Below are positions 34,041 through 44,600 of a stretch of 64,000 nucleotides of DNA, in pieces. The stretch covers positions 1 to 64,000 of the forward strand of contig NZ_BCXA01000030.1 of assembly GCF_001894865.1 (NCBI RefSeq). Reading direction: 5' to 3'. Source of the DNA: Rhodococcus maanshanensis NBRC 100610 (lineage in GTDB: Bacteria; Actinomycetota; Actinomycetes; Mycobacteriales; Mycobacteriaceae). How positions within the stretch are numbered: position 1 is the stretch's first letter; every line of letters begins with the position of its first letter. Under the pieces are notes generated by a model, which saw only the letters and a program-made list of their open reading frames with translations, did no database searches and had not been told where the DNA came from. A program made the translations under genes and the position numbers.

Positions 34041-34043
34041 CCG

Positions 34044-34694
34044 ATGACGCTCGCCGCCGGCAGTTTTGCGCCACTTGAAACCGCCGGACCGGCGGTGGTG
34101 TGGCTGATAGTCCTCGCCTTCGTCTTCCTCGAGTGCGCCGTCATCATCGGGCTGTTCCTGCCCGGTGACTCGCTGCTGATCACGGCGGGCATCGTGCTCG
34201 CCGGCCATTCCTCGGGTTCCGTCCACGTGTGGGCGCTGTCCGCCGGTGCCGCCGTCGCCGCCATCGCGGGCAACCAGGTCGGCTACCGGATCGGTATGCG
34301 TACCGGCCACCATCTGGTGGCTCGCCGCGGCGGCCGCTACGTGACGGCCGAGAACCTGCACAAGGTCAATGTCCTGCTGGACCGGCACGGCTTCATGTCG
34401 GTGCTGGTGGCCCGCTGGATCCCGTTCGTCCGCACCCTGTGCCCGCTGGTCGCGGGCGCGGCCGGGATGAACCACCGCATGTACACGGTGGCCAGCAGCC
34501 TTGGTGCGCTTGCGTGGGCGCCGGTGCTGCTGCTGATCGGCTTCTACGCGGGCGAGTTCCTCAAGCGCGTGCCGTGGCTGATGCCCGCGGTGCTCGCGGT
34601 GATGGTGGTTTGCCTGATCGTCGGCACCGTGCTCGGCATCCGGCACTACCGGCAGGAGATGGCGAAGCCACCCGTGGACTACACCGTCGACTGA
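34044..34694 (+). CDS. Second DedA-family membrane protein
   Basis: This is a 216-residue DedA paralogue. FLECAVIIGLFLPGDSLLITAGI, AIAGNQVGYRIGMRTG and ARWIPFVRTLCPLVAGAAGM repeat the family landmarks of the upstream gene, though the two proteins differ widely elsewhere. It starts three bases after the upstream stop, so the two are co-transcribed and could form a hetero-oligomer or act on different lipids. The C-terminus ends in a short charged tail after the last membrane segment. Its exact lipid substrate is unknown. Confidence 0.9.
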   Translation: MTLAAGSFAPLETAGPAVVWLIVLAFVFLECAVIIGLFLPGDSLLITAGIVLAGHSSGSVHVWALSAGAAVAAIAGNQVGYRIGMRTGHHLVARRGGRYVTAENLHKVNVLLDRHGFMSVLVARWIPFVRTLCPLVAGAAGMNHRMYTVASSLGALAWAPVLLLIGFYAGEFLKRVPWLMPAVLAVMVVCLIVGTVLGIRHYRQEMAKPPVDYTVD

Positions 34695-34777
34695 CATTCA
34701 GACCTCATTGCACTGCGACAGCGACCGGATGCGTATAGGTTCTCCACCGACCAATCGGTACCTTTCTCACGCTCAAG

Positions 34778-36334
34778 GTGGACTCCCCGTTGTCGAAGGA
34801 ATCGTTCGATGCTCGGCCCGTGAATGACGACTCCGCCCCCGTCTTCCCACCGGAGCTTGCTCGCCGAAAGTTCCTGAAGACACTCGCCATCGGCGTCCCG
34901 GCACTCGCCGCGGGCTGCGCCGAAGCCAATGCCTCCGTACTCGACACGAGGCCCGGCGAGGGACCGGCCGGAGGAGAAGGTGCCGGCACGAGCGGATCGC
35001 CCCACCTCTCCTCGTCCCCCGTCACCGTGCGGCGCTGGGAGCCCGAGACCGTACCCGAATCGACAACGGTCTTCCCGCGCACCGTGATCGCGGGGGACAT
35101 GCGATCGACGTCATTCGTCGTCGCGTGCTACATGGCCGACAAGGCGCCCAAGCGCCTGGTCGTCTGGCGGGCGGGCGCGACGCCGAAAACGGTCGAGGTC
35201 GCGTTCGAGTCGGACGTGATCCCGGATGCGGACGGCTTCTCGAAGACCAAGGTCGACAACCTGGAGGCCGGGACCTGGTACTCCTACGGCCTTTTCGACG
35301 GGGAGGCCGAGACTGCGACCATTCGCTCACTCATCGGAAGCGCACGCACCGCGCTCGCCGAAGGCAGCCTCGAGCCCGTCACGGTCGGCGTCAGCTCCTG
35401 CGTCGGACAGGGCACCCTCCTACCCGACTACGCGAACCCGCTCAGCCTCACCCCCTTCCACTGGCCCCTGCTCAGCAAGGCCGCCGAACGCGATTTCGAC
35501 GCCTTCATCACGCTCGGCGACCAGGGCTACATGGACCTGGTGTACGCCAACGGCGGCACGTACGAGGGCTACCTCGCCGGATGGGGGGCGTATCACGCCG
35601 GCGGCTATCGCGACCTCTTCCCGCGTGCGGGGATCTACGCCACCTGGGATGATCACGAGGTCACCGACAGCGGCACGGTTGTTCCCTGGACCAGCAACCC
35701 CGCGGAGCGGCAGAAGATCGACAACGCCAAGCGCGCCTATTACCGCGTGCAGGCACTCGAAGCCGACGACCCCGAGCAGACGCCGCTGTGGCGCACGTTC
35801 CGTTGGGGAAACACTGTCGAATTCATCATCCTGGACTGCCGCCAGGAGCGGACCGCCGAGCGCATGATGAGCCAGCCTCAACTCGACTTTCTCCTGCAGC
35901 GCCTCGAGCAGTCGCCCTGCCACTTCAAATGCGTCGTCACCTCCGTGCCCTTCGCACGGGTCAACCACCTCCCGTCGAAGGAGGACCGCTGGGAGGGGTA
36001 CAGCGACCAGCGCGACCGGGTGAAGGCCTTCATCAACGAGAAGAACATCCGCAAGGTCCTGTGGGTCACCGGCGACATCCACATGTGTTACGCGGGCCAG
36101 ATGGAGCTGCCCGCCGACGACGGGTCGCTCGCCGGGCAGATGTGGGAAATCTGCTGCACGTCCGGCAACACCAACCCCGGATGGATGCTCCTTCCCGACC
36201 GGCAGTTCGTGTGGAAGAGCGGGACCCCGCACGTGCCGTTCCTGACCTTCGATCCGCACGCGGACTCGGTGAAGCTCGTCTTCGTCGACGACGAGGGCGG
36301 CGCCGCCTTCGAGCGGACGATGCTCCTCCCCTAG
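34778..36334 (+). CDS. PhoD-family phosphatase, Tat-exported lipoprotein
   Basis: This 518-residue metallophosphoesterase is of the PhoD type. The N-terminus has a twin-arginine signal (ARRKFLK, Arg29-Arg30) followed by a lipobox (LAAGC, Cys47), so it should be exported folded and lipid-anchored outside the membrane. Metal and active-site motifs are TLGDQGYMD, ATWDDHEVTD and WVTGDIHMC. It releases phosphate from phosphodiesters or monoesters. The start is the GTG at 34778, with a weak ribosome site. A nested hairpin at 36339-36378 closes it against the convergent GTPase gene. A phosphate-starvation box was not recognised. Confidence 0.88.
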   Translation: MDSPLSKESFDARPVNDDSAPVFPPELARRKFLKTLAIGVPALAAGCAEANASVLDTRPGEGPAGGEGAGTSGSPHLSSSPVTVRRWEPETVPESTTVFPRTVIAGDMRSTSFVVACYMADKAPKRLVVWRAGATPKTVEVAFESDVIPDADGFSKTKVDNLEAGTWYSYGLFDGEAETATIRSLIGSARTALAEGSLEPVTVGVSSCVGQGTLLPDYANPLSLTPFHWPLLSKAAERDFDAFITLGDQGYMDLVYANGGTYEGYLAGWGAYHAGGYRDLFPRAGIYATWDDHEVTDSGTVVPWTSNPAERQKIDNAKRAYYRVQALEADDPEQTPLWRTFRWGNTVEFIILDCRQERTAERMMSQPQLDFLLQRLEQSPCHFKCVVTSVPFARVNHLPSKEDRWEGYSDQRDRVKAFINEKNIRKVLWVTGDIHMCYAGQMELPADDGSLAGQMWEICCTSGNTNPGWMLLPDRQFVWKSGTPHVPFLTFDPHADSVKLVFVDDEGGAAFERTMLLP

Positions 36335-36338
36335 GCGT

Positions 36339-36378
36339 GCACTGACCGCAATGTGGCTGCGGCGCAGCCACTCAGTGC
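36339..36378. terminator. Nested hairpin between convergent genes
   Basis: Outer arms GCACTGA/TCAGTGC (36339-36345, 36372-36378) enclose TGGCTGC-GGC-GCAGCCA (36354-36370). It overlaps the stop codon of the convergent GTPase gene. Confidence 0.7.
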
Positions 36379-37517
36379 TCGTGACCGCCGAGTTCCCAGG
36401 CGGGCAACGGATCCGGGTAGCCGACCCACGCTCGCGCACCGGCAGCCACCTCGTCCTCGGTCAGCAGGGCGGCGTCGAGGATCCGCTTCGGCGCGTGCAC
36501 GTCCAGGCGGACACCGATGAACACGAGCTCCTGCGCCCGCGGCACCTCGGTGCTCGACCACAGCTGCGCGGGCTCGATCGTCAGGTTCGGCCCCGCCTGC
36601 GACCAGATCGCCGCGACCTCGGGTCTGCTGGCGATCCAGCAGAACCCCTTGCTGCGCAGCACCCCCTTCAGCTCGGCGAGTGCGACCTCGAGTCGTGCCG
36701 GGTGGAACGGCCGGTCGGCCCGGTAGGTGACGCTACGGATGCCGTATTCCTCGGTCTCCGGCGTGTGCCCACCGGCGAGCTCGTCCTCCCAGCCGGGCGC
36801 CCGGGCGGCGAGCTCGGGGTCGTAGAGCCCGGTCTCGAGGACCTCGTCGAGGTCGACGACGCCCGCCACCGTGCGCAGCAGTCGCGCGGACGGGTTCAGC
36901 CTGCGCAGCGTGGCCTCCACGGTCCCGGCGCCCTTCTCGCTGACGAGGTCGGTCTTGGTGAGCAGCAGGACGTCGGCGAACTCGACCTGGTCGACGAGCA
37001 GGTCCGAGATGGTGCGCTCGTCGCCGTCCCCTGCGACCTCGCCGCGGTCGGCGAGGCGCTGACCGCGGGTGAGCTCACCGAGGAAGGTCGAGGCGTCGAC
37101 GACGGTGACCATCGTGTCGAGCTGCGCGATCTGGCCGAGGCTGAACCCGTCCTCGAACTCCCAGTCGAAGGTCGCGGCGACCGGCATCGGCTCGGAGATG
37201 CCGGTCGATTCGATGATGAGCTGGTCGAACCGACCGTCCCTGGCCAGTTCCCCGACCGCCTCGATGAGGTCCTCTCGCAGGGTGCAGCAGATGCAGCCGT
37301 TGGTCAGCTCGACCAGCCTCTCCTCGGTCCGGTCGAGGTGCCCCTGGCCGGCGACCAGGGCGGCATCGATGTTGACCTCGCTCATGTCGTTGACGATCAC
37401 CGCGACGCGGCGCCCGTCGCGGTTGGCGAGCACGTGGTTGAGCAGGGTGGTCTTTCCCGCACCGAGGAATCCGGACAGGACCGTGACGGGCAGTTTCTTT
37501 GTCGGGGCTGAGGTCAT
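36372..37517 (-). CDS. COG0523/CobW-family GTPase, zinc metallochaperone
   Basis: This is a 381-residue GTP-binding metallochaperone. Walker A is GFLGAGKTT (about residues 16-24), the metal motif is GCICC (about 74-78) and the guanine motif is TKTD. The C-terminal CobW domain ends in GGHEH. A 19-bp palindrome typical of Zur sites lies six bases before the start codon. This supports a role in delivering zinc to key enzymes during zinc shortage rather than in cobalamin synthesis. No zinc importer or alternative ribosomal protein genes are adjacent. It is convergent with phoD and divergent from the trehalase gene. Confidence 0.88.
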   Translation of the reverse strand: MTSAPTKKLPVTVLSGFLGAGKTTLLNHVLANRDGRRVAVIVNDMSEVNIDAALVAGQGHLDRTEERLVELTNGCICCTLREDLIEAVGELARDGRFDQLIIESTGISEPMPVAATFDWEFEDGFSLGQIAQLDTMVTVVDASTFLGELTRGQRLADRGEVAGDGDERTISDLLVDQVEFADVLLLTKTDLVSEKGAGTVEATLRRLNPSARLLRTVAGVVDLDEVLETGLYDPELAARAPGWEDELAGGHTPETEEYGIRSVTYRADRPFHPARLEVALAELKGVLRSKGFCWIASRPEVAAIWSQAGPNLTIEPAQLWSSTEVPRAQELVFIGVRLDVHAPKRILDAALLTEDEVAAGARAWVGYPDPLPAWELGGHEH

Positions 37518-37522
37518 CCACT

Positions 37523-37541
37523 AACGATAATGGTTATCGTT
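37523..37541. promoter_or_regulatory. Zur-type palindrome
   Basis: AACGATAA-TGG-TTATCGTT is a perfect palindrome in an AT-rich patch immediately upstream of the GTPase gene. Size and composition fit Fur-family (Zur) operators, and the downstream gene is a typical Zur target. Confidence 0.75.
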
Positions 37542-37735
37542 TTATTTAGCGACTTCGCGCGATGCCCGCCACCCGAGTCTTGGCATTGAAGGCGTCGACG
37601 GCCCATCGGACGAGTTCCGCGTTGGAGGCGTCCCTCAGCGGGGTGGTAGAGACAAATCACGCACGCTCGCCGAGCTCCGGCGTACCTTCACAGGGCATGG
37701 GTGCACCACAGGACACGAGACGAAGGACGGCGGTC

Positions 37736-39556
37736 ATGTCCGAGTTCCCCCCGATCGCCGATTACGCCTTCCTGTCCGACTGCCAGACGTCGGCCCTGGT
37801 CGCGCCGGACGGATCGGTGGAGTGGATGTGCATTCCCCGGCCCGACTCGCCCAGCGTGTTCGGCGCACTGCTGGACCGGTCGGCCGGCTCCTTCCAACTC
37901 GGCCCCACGCACGCCCAGGTGCCCTCGCAGCGCCGGTACCTACCGGGATCGATGGTCCTCGAGACGACCTGGTGCCTGCCGACGGGAACCCTGGTGGTGC
38001 GGGACGCGCTGGTGATGGGCCCGTGGAACGGCACCACCCGGTCGGACGAGTACCGGCGGCCGCCCGCCGACCACGTGGCGCAGGACATGCTGGTGCGCAC
38101 CGCCGCGTGCATCGAGGGCAGCGTCGAGATCACCGTCAACTGCATGCCGCTCTTCGAGTACGGCAGGTCGACCGGCTCGTGGGCGTACGCAGGCGAGGGT
38201 TACGAGAGCGCCACCTGCTCCGCCGGGGAGCTCACGCTGACGCTGACGAGCAACCTCCGGCTCACCTTCGGCGCTGCGAGGGCGGGAGCCAGGACCGAAT
38301 TGTCCGCGGGGGAAACCGCTTTCGTCGCCCTCTGCTGGGACGGTCATTCAGTCGCGAGTGTCGGCGAGGCCACCGAGCTCCTCGACGGCACCGACCGGAT
38401 GTGGCGCGACTGGATCAGGAAGGGCAACTTCCCCGACCACCGGTGGCGTCCGCACCTCGAGCGCAGCGCCCTCACCCTCAAGGGGCTGACCTACGCACCG
38501 TCGGGCGCGCTGATGGCCGCCGCGACCACCTCGCTTCCGGAAACCCCTGGTGGCGAACGGAACTGGGACTACCGGTACACCTGGGTGCGCGACTCGGCCT
38601 TCATGCTCCGTGCCCTGTTCGAGCTCGGCTACGACTGGGTGGCCTTCGAGTACTTCGCGTTCCTGATCGACGCGGTGGCGAGCGGACCGCTGCAGATCAT
38701 GTACGGCCTCGACGGCGAACGAGACCTGACCGAACGCACCCTCGACCATCTGGCCGGCTATGACGGCGCCCGCCCGGTCCGGGTCGGCAACGGCGCATGG
38801 AATCAGCGCCAGCACGACATGTGGGGAATGTTGATCGAGTCGGTCGCGACCCACGTCAAGCACGCCAGCCAGCTCGGCCCTCCCGCGTGGGCCCTGGTCA
38901 CCCAGCTGGTCGACGGCGCGATCGACGTCTACCCCAAGCCGGATCGAGGGATCTGGGAGGTGCGCGGCGAGCCCCGCCACTTCACGGCCTCGAAGGTCAT
39001 GTGCTGGGTTGCGGCCGACCGAGGCGCGATCATGGCCGCGGACCGCGGCCAGACCGAGCTCGCGCAGAGGTGGCGGCAGGCAGCCGACGAGATCCACGCC
39101 GACGTCTGCGCCAACGGGGTCGACGACCGGGGCGTGTTCGTACAGCACTACGACACCACCGCGCTCGACGCCGCCACCCTGCTGATCCCGATCATGGGTT
39201 TCCTTCCCCCGGACGATGATCGGGTCCGTGCAACGGTGCTGGCGATCGCCGACGAGCTGACCGCCGACGGGCTGGTCCTGCGCTACCGGACTGAGGAGAC
39301 CGACGACGGCCTCTCGGGAGTGGAGGGCACGTTCACGATCTGCTCGTTCTGGCTGGTGTCCGCCCTCGCCCTGATCGGCGAGGTCGACCGGGCGCGGATG
39401 CTGTGCGAGAAGCTGCTCTCGTTCGCCAGCCCCCTGCATCTCTACGCCGAGGAGATCGAGTCCTCCAGCGGCAGGCATCTGGGCAACTTCCCGCAGGCGT
39501 TCACCCACCTCGCGCTCATCGATGCCGTCACCAGCGTGATCAAGGCCGGGGGCTGA
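37736..39556 (+). CDS. GH15-family trehalase
   Basis: This is a 606-residue glycoside hydrolase family 15 enzyme resembling mycobacterial trehalase, which hydrolyses trehalose to two glucose molecules. The N-terminal beta-sandwich begins IADYAFLSDCQTSALV. The catalytic (alpha/alpha)6 barrel contains NWDYRYTWVRDS and, near the end, the second catalytic Glu in GVEGTFTICSFWL. The ATG at 37736 is chosen; an ATG at 37697 would add 13 residues. The 179-bp intergenic region before the Zur box shows nothing else. A glucoamylase-type substrate remains possible, since GH15 also covers those. Confidence 0.87.
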   Translation: MSEFPPIADYAFLSDCQTSALVAPDGSVEWMCIPRPDSPSVFGALLDRSAGSFQLGPTHAQVPSQRRYLPGSMVLETTWCLPTGTLVVRDALVMGPWNGTTRSDEYRRPPADHVAQDMLVRTAACIEGSVEITVNCMPLFEYGRSTGSWAYAGEGYESATCSAGELTLTLTSNLRLTFGAARAGARTELSAGETAFVALCWDGHSVASVGEATELLDGTDRMWRDWIRKGNFPDHRWRPHLERSALTLKGLTYAPSGALMAAATTSLPETPGGERNWDYRYTWVRDSAFMLRALFELGYDWVAFEYFAFLIDAVASGPLQIMYGLDGERDLTERTLDHLAGYDGARPVRVGNGAWNQRQHDMWGMLIESVATHVKHASQLGPPAWALVTQLVDGAIDVYPKPDRGIWEVRGEPRHFTASKVMCWVAADRGAIMAADRGQTELAQRWRQAADEIHADVCANGVDDRGVFVQHYDTTALDAATLLIPIMGFLPPDDDRVRATVLAIADELTADGLVLRYRTEETDDGLSGVEGTFTICSFWLVSALALIGEVDRARMLCEKLLSFASPLHLYAEEIESSSGRHLGNFPQAFTHLALIDAVTSVIKAGG

Positions 39557-39581
39557 GGCCGGGGGCTGAGGCCGAGGACTA
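39543..39581. repeat. 13-bp tandem repeat over two gene ends
   Basis: AGGCCGGGGGCTG occurs at 39543-39555 and 39556-39568, with a degenerate third copy at 39569-39581. It covers the stops of the convergent GH15 and GH76 genes and looks like slipped-strand duplication. Confidence 0.7.
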
Positions 39582-40700
39582 GAGCGCTCCCGACGCCACG
39601 TACGCGGCCTCCATCAGCATCCAGCCGCCGAGCTGCACCGAGAAATCGCGCTCGGCGATGTCGGAGGACCGCACGGTGCCGCCGGTGAAGGTGGCGATCC
39701 CGTCGCCGAGCCCTGGCAGGTGAGCAGGCGCCGTCCAGTCCCGTCCGAACAGGGGCAGCCCCTCGACCTGGAGGCGGTTCTCCCACGCGACCTCCGCGGA
39801 GTCCAGCACGATCTGCGCCGCGGTCCGGCGGGCCCGCACGTCCGCCGCGCGATCGCCCGGCAACTCGGCGGCGACCAGCGCCAGGTAGCGCGCGAGGATC
39901 CCGTTGAACAGACCGCCGTCCCCTCCCCCGCCGCCGACGATCAGGCCGTCCTCGGTGAGCCGCTTGTCGATGGCCTCGACCAGCGCGTGCACCCGGTGCC
40001 GGTGCCGGGGCGCCCCGAGCCGCACCGCGAGCTCGGTCTCGGTCCCCAGCGCCACGCCCTGGCAGTAGCTGTAGATCTCGCGGTCGAGTTCCCCTGCCGA
40101 GTCCGGGCCGTCGGTCCGGATGCCGTCGAACATCAGGCCCGTGAACGGGTCCCGGAGTTTCTCGTCCATCCAGTCCGCGATGGCCTGCGCCCGCCACAGT
40201 CGCCCGGTGCGGGCCAGCATGATCGCGGCTGGACCGTTCGCCGGGGTGTTGTAGAAGTTGGACCTCTTGCACCACGGGATGCCGCCGCCCTGGTCAGGGG
40301 CCCACGCATCGAAGAGCTCGGATTCGAGGTCCTGGATGGCGTTCCTGTAGTCGAGGTGGTGCAGTCGCTGCGCGCGCTCGAGGGCGATCCCGAGCCAGGC
40401 CATGTCGTCGTAGTAGTTGTTCGTCCATCCCCCGATGTTGCGGACGCGATGTGCCCGAGCAATTTTGGTGATACGACGGCGGCGCTTGGGGGTGGGATCC
40501 CGCAGCGCGGCATCCACGACGCAGTCGAGCAGGTGCGCCTGCCACCAGTAATGCCAGCTGAAGAAGAGCCGTTCGCGACGCACCGGCGGCCAGGCCACCA
40601 CGCCGAGGGCGGTGCCGGGCAGGGCCCACAACCGGCGGACGTGCCGGGAGACCATCGCTTCCTCGGCGGCGTCGGCGCGCTCGGCCCACTGATGCTGCAT
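39579..40700 (-). CDS. GH76-like glycan hydrolase (Rv0365c-like)
   Basis: This is a 373-residue protein of the GH76 (alpha-1,6-mannanase-type) group. NNYYDDMAWLGIAL (adjacent Asp residues near 97-98 are the catalytic signature), YNTPANGPAA and the later FTGGTVRSSD are visible. It has no signal peptide, so it acts in the cytoplasm or is exported by another route. I recall Rv0365c with nearly the same length and opening (WA-RADAAE). The ATG at 40700 is therefore kept, despite a better ribosome site at 40655. It probably acts on mannose-containing glycans or lipoglycans. Confidence 0.85.
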   Translation of the reverse strand: MQHQWAERADAAEEAMVSRHVRRLWALPGTALGVVAWPPVRRERLFFSWHYWWQAHLLDCVVDAALRDPTPKRRRRITKIARAHRVRNIGGWTNNYYDDMAWLGIALERAQRLHHLDYRNAIQDLESELFDAWAPDQGGGIPWCKRSNFYNTPANGPAAIMLARTGRLWRAQAIADWMDEKLRDPFTGLMFDGIRTDGPDSAGELDREIYSYCQGVALGTETELAVRLGAPRHRHRVHALVEAIDKRLTEDGLIVGGGGGDGGLFNGILARYLALVAAELPGDRAADVRARRTAAQIVLDSAEVAWENRLQVEGLPLFGRDWTAPAHLPGLGDGIATFTGGTVRSSDIAERDFSVQLGGWMLMEAAYVASGAL

Positions 40701-40734
40701 AACAAACGATCTTGCCTACATATGTGACGAATCG

Positions 40735-41412
40735 CTACCAGGCACGCCCCAGGTCGGCGTGCTGGCGAATCCACGCGTGCATCGCGATGCCGGCGGCGAC
40801 CCCTGCGTTGATGCTCCTGGTCGATCCGAACTGGGCGATCGAGACGGTCATCTCCGCCGACCGTTTCGCGTGGTCGGTGACGCCGGGGCCCTCCTGGCCG
40901 AACAGGAGGATGCACTCACGCGGCAGGCTCGCCGTCTCCAGCGGCACCGAGCCAGGCGTGTTGTCCACGGCCACAACGGCCAGGTCGCTGCGGGCCGCGT
41001 ATTCGAGCAGGGTCTCCACGTCCGGGTGGTGGACGATGTGCTGATATCGGTCCGTCACCATGGCCCCGCGGCGATTCCAGCGACGCCTGCCGACGATGTG
41101 TACCGCGGCCGCGGCGAAGGCGTTGGCGGTGCGGACCACGGTGCCGATGTTCGAGTCGTGCCCGAAGTTCTCGATCGCGACGTGGAACGAATGCCGCCTG
41201 CTGTCGATGTCCGCGACGATCGCCTCGCGGGTCCAGTACCGGTACGCGTCCACCACGTTGCGGCGGTCACCGAGCGCGAGCAACTCCGGGTCGTAGCGGG
41301 GATCGGTCGGCAGCGGGCCGTCCCGCTCGGTGTCCCATGGCCCCACCCCGTTGGGGTGCTCGCCCCACTCGGTGGGGCCCGGCTCTGCGTCGCCGACGCT
41401 GTCGTCACTCAC
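40735..41412 (-). CDS. SpoU/TrmH-family RNA 2'-O-ribose methyltransferase
   Basis: This is a 225-residue SPOUT methyltransferase. The knot region contains IENFGHDSNIGTVVRTANAF, LLFGQEGPGV and FGSTRSINAGVAAGIAMHAW, the three SpoU motifs. It methylates ribose in tRNA or rRNA using SAM; the target base is not predictable. The acidic N-terminal extension of about 55 residues is unusual. The GTG at 41412 is chosen by frame quality, with a weak ribosome site. It is upstream of GH76 on the same strand (34 bp) and divergent from the glutamate dehydrogenase gene, with a 209-bp gap that holds only promoter-type sequence. Confidence 0.88.
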   Translation of the reverse strand: MSDDSVGDAEPGPTEWGEHPNGVGPWDTERDGPLPTDPRYDPELLALGDRRNVVDAYRYWTREAIVADIDSRRHSFHVAIENFGHDSNIGTVVRTANAFAAAAVHIVGRRRWNRRGAMVTDRYQHIVHHPDVETLLEYAARSDLAVVAVDNTPGSVPLETASLPRECILLFGQEGPGVTDHAKRSAEMTVSIAQFGSTRSINAGVAAGIAMHAWIRQHADLGRAW

Positions 41413-41621
41413 GACACCATTGTGCCGCCCGGTCTGACGTGCACCGACCCCCGGGAGCCGTCGGCTCCGCGGCCTCGAGCGCCCGGCGGTGCGGTCGGCC
41501 GGGCGATTCCAAAAGGGCGTGGCGGGCGGGTGGCGGCACGCCGTTCTGGCGGATGTGGCCCATGTCTCCCTCCCACACACTGGTCCACGTCACACGATCT
41601 ACAACGAAGTAGGGAGTATCG

Positions 41622-44600
41622 ATGGGGAATGTCGCGACGGTAACCGGCCGGAAGGCCCCGGACGTCCGATCGGACGACCCGGCGTCGCCACCCGCCACGC
41701 TGCGCTTCGCGCCCACCGGCGGAGACGGCTCCGGCGCGCTGATCGCCACGCTGACCTGGCCGGACGGCGCCCCGCTGCTCGCCGACCTGGTGGAGACCTT
41801 CGCTCACATGGGCCTGTGTGTCGCCGCCCACGAACTGGTGCGCGACAACGACCGGTCCCCCGCCACCGACGAACACCGATTCACCTTCTGCCCCACCGAT
41901 TTTCCTTGGACTCCTGACACCGCGGAGCTGGTGTCGCTGGCCTTCACCGCCACCGCAACCGGCACGGTCGAGGTCGACGGCTTCCTGCGACTGGTCGCAG
42001 CCGCGCAGCTGCCGTGGACCGATGCGGTGCTGGTCAGGGCAGCCAGCCGGTACCTGCGCCAGGTCGGTCTTGAGCTGTCCGAACCGACGATCATCGATCT
42101 GCTCGTCGCGCAGCCCGAGTTCGTCCGCGCCCTGGTCGCTCTCTTCCACGCCCGCCTCGATCCGTCGGTCGGCTCGCGGGAGGTACTCGTGGACCGGGCC
42201 ACCGCGGAGCTGACCCGCTCCGTCGCGGAGACCTCGACCCTCAGCGAGGACCGCCTGCTGCGCGCCCTGTGGTCGTTCGTGACCGCCACCCTGCGGACCA
42301 ACTGGTTTCAGGACGGGACCCGGCGCGGCGGCCCCTCGGCCTTCAAGATCGATCCCTCCCTGCTGACCGTGCGGGCAGCGGTGACGCCGTTTCGCGAGAT
42401 CTTCGTCCACGGCCCACGCCTCGAGGGCAGCCACCTGCGCGGCGGCCCGATCTCCAGAGGCGGGCTGCGGTGGTCGGACCGCCCCGACGACTTCCGCACC
42501 GAGGTGCTCGGCCTCATGAAGACCCAGACCGTGAAGAACTCGCTGATCGTGCCCATGGGCGCCAAGGGCGCCTTCGTCGTCCGCGCCGCCGACCCGACCC
42601 CCGAACAGGTGCGGCGCGCCTACCGCGACTTCATCGGCGCGCTGCTCGACGTGACCGACAACATCGTCGACGGCCGCACCGTGCACCCCGCGGACACCGT
42701 CGTCCACGACACCCCCGATCCCTACCTGGTGGTGGCGGCGGACAAGGGCACCGCCCGGTTCTCCGACCTCGCCAACGACATCTCGACCGAGCGCGGGTTC
42801 TGGCTCGGCGACGCGTTCGCCTCCGGCGGGTCGAGCGGCTACGACCACAAGCGGATGGGCATCACCGCGCGCGGAGCGTGGGGCTCGGTTCGCCGGCACC
42901 TGGCAGAGCTCGGGCTGGCGGTCGACACCGATCCCGTCACCGTCGTCGGCATCGGCGACATGTCGGGCGACGTCTTCGGCAACGGGATGCTGCTGTCCCG
43001 GCAGCTCCGATTGATCGCCGCCTTCGACCACCGCCACGTGTTCCTCGACCCCGACCCGGAACCGGAACGGTCGTACCGCGAACGCGAACGCCTCGCCGCG
43101 CTGCCGCACAGCAGCTGGGACGACTACGACCGCACCGTCATCTCGCCGGGCGGGGGCGTGTGGCCGCGCACCGCGAAGGTGGTGCCGCTGTCCCCTCAGG
43201 CCCGCCGCAGGCTGGGCGTCGAGGCGACCGAGCTGCCGCCGCACGAGGTGATCAGGGCCATCCTGCGCGCCCAGGTCGACCTGCTGTGGAACGGCGGCAT
43301 CGGCACCTACGTGAAGGCATCCTCGGACACGAACGCGGACGCGGCCGATCCGGCGAACGACACCGTCCGGGTGGACGCGGCCACGCTGCGCTGCCGCGTG
43401 ATCGGCGAGGGCGGCAACCTCGGGCTGACCCAGCGTGCGCGCGTGGAGTTCGCGCTCGCGGGCGGCAAGGTCAACGCCGATTTCATCGACAACGCGGCGG
43501 GCGTGGCCACCTCCGACCGGGAGGTCAACCTCAAGATCGCCCTCGACGCCGCCGTCCGCTCCGGCGACCTGCCGTCCGGTGATCGCGATCCGGTGCTCGC
43601 GGCGCTCGAGGACGACGTCGCCGAGGCGGTGCTCGCCGACTGCGACCGCCAGTCGCTCGCCATCAGCCTCGCCGAGGCCAACGCCTCCTTCCTGCTCAGC
43701 AAGCACGAACGCCTGATCGAGAACCTCGAGCAGTCGGTCGCGCTGGACCGGGCGATGGAGGTGCTGCCGACGGCCGCCGAGCTCGCCGCTCGTCAGCGCG
43801 CGGGCACCGGCCTGGTGCGGCCGGAGATCGCGGTGCTGCTGGCGATGTCGAAGAACCTGGTCCGCAGCGAACTCCTCGACTCGTCCTCGATCGACGATCC
43901 GGTGTTCGCGGACGTGCTGCTCGACTACTTCCCCGGACCGATCAGGGACCGCCTCGGCGCGGGCCTGCGCAGGCACCGGGTGGCACGCGAGATCGTCGCG
44001 GTGATCCTGGCCAACGAGATCATCGACCGGGTCGGTCCCGGATTCATCCACCGGCTCGAGGAGCGGCTCGGCGCGAGCACGCCGCAGATCGTGCTCGCGT
44101 ACTCGGTGGTGCGCGCGGCGTTCGACGTCGACCGCCTGTGGCACCGGATCCTGACGCTGCCGGATATCGATCAGGACGCGCGGTTCGGGCTGCTGTTCGG
44201 CGTTCAGGACCTCATCGAGCGGGCGACGTCCTGGCTGCTGCGGCACCGCGACCCGGCGGCCGATCCACGAGCGGAGGTCGCCCGACTCACCCCGACGGTG
44301 GCGGCGCTCGCCGCGGACCTGCCGCCGCTGGGCGGCGGGCTCGACGAGGGCCTCATGTCGCTGCGCGAGCTGTCCCAGGCACCGGCGCTCGGTGAGACCA
44401 CGGACCGGTCCGGGCGTCCGGTCGCCTACGTCAGCCGGGTGTACCGCGAGATCGGACAGGCCTTCGGCCTCGACTGGCTGGCCGAGGCGATTCCGGCCGA
44501 CGCATCCGCGGACCATTGGGACTCGATGGCGGCTGACGCGATCGAGGACGACCTCTACGAACGCTGGCACGCGCTGGTCGCGATCGTGCTGCGCGACGCG

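Noticed and set aside
41413-41621. Missing N-terminal part of glutamate dehydrogenase lost by frameshift
   Set aside because: The upstream region is promoter-like and then occupied by the SpoU gene on the other strand; no coding similarity to the missing domain is seen.
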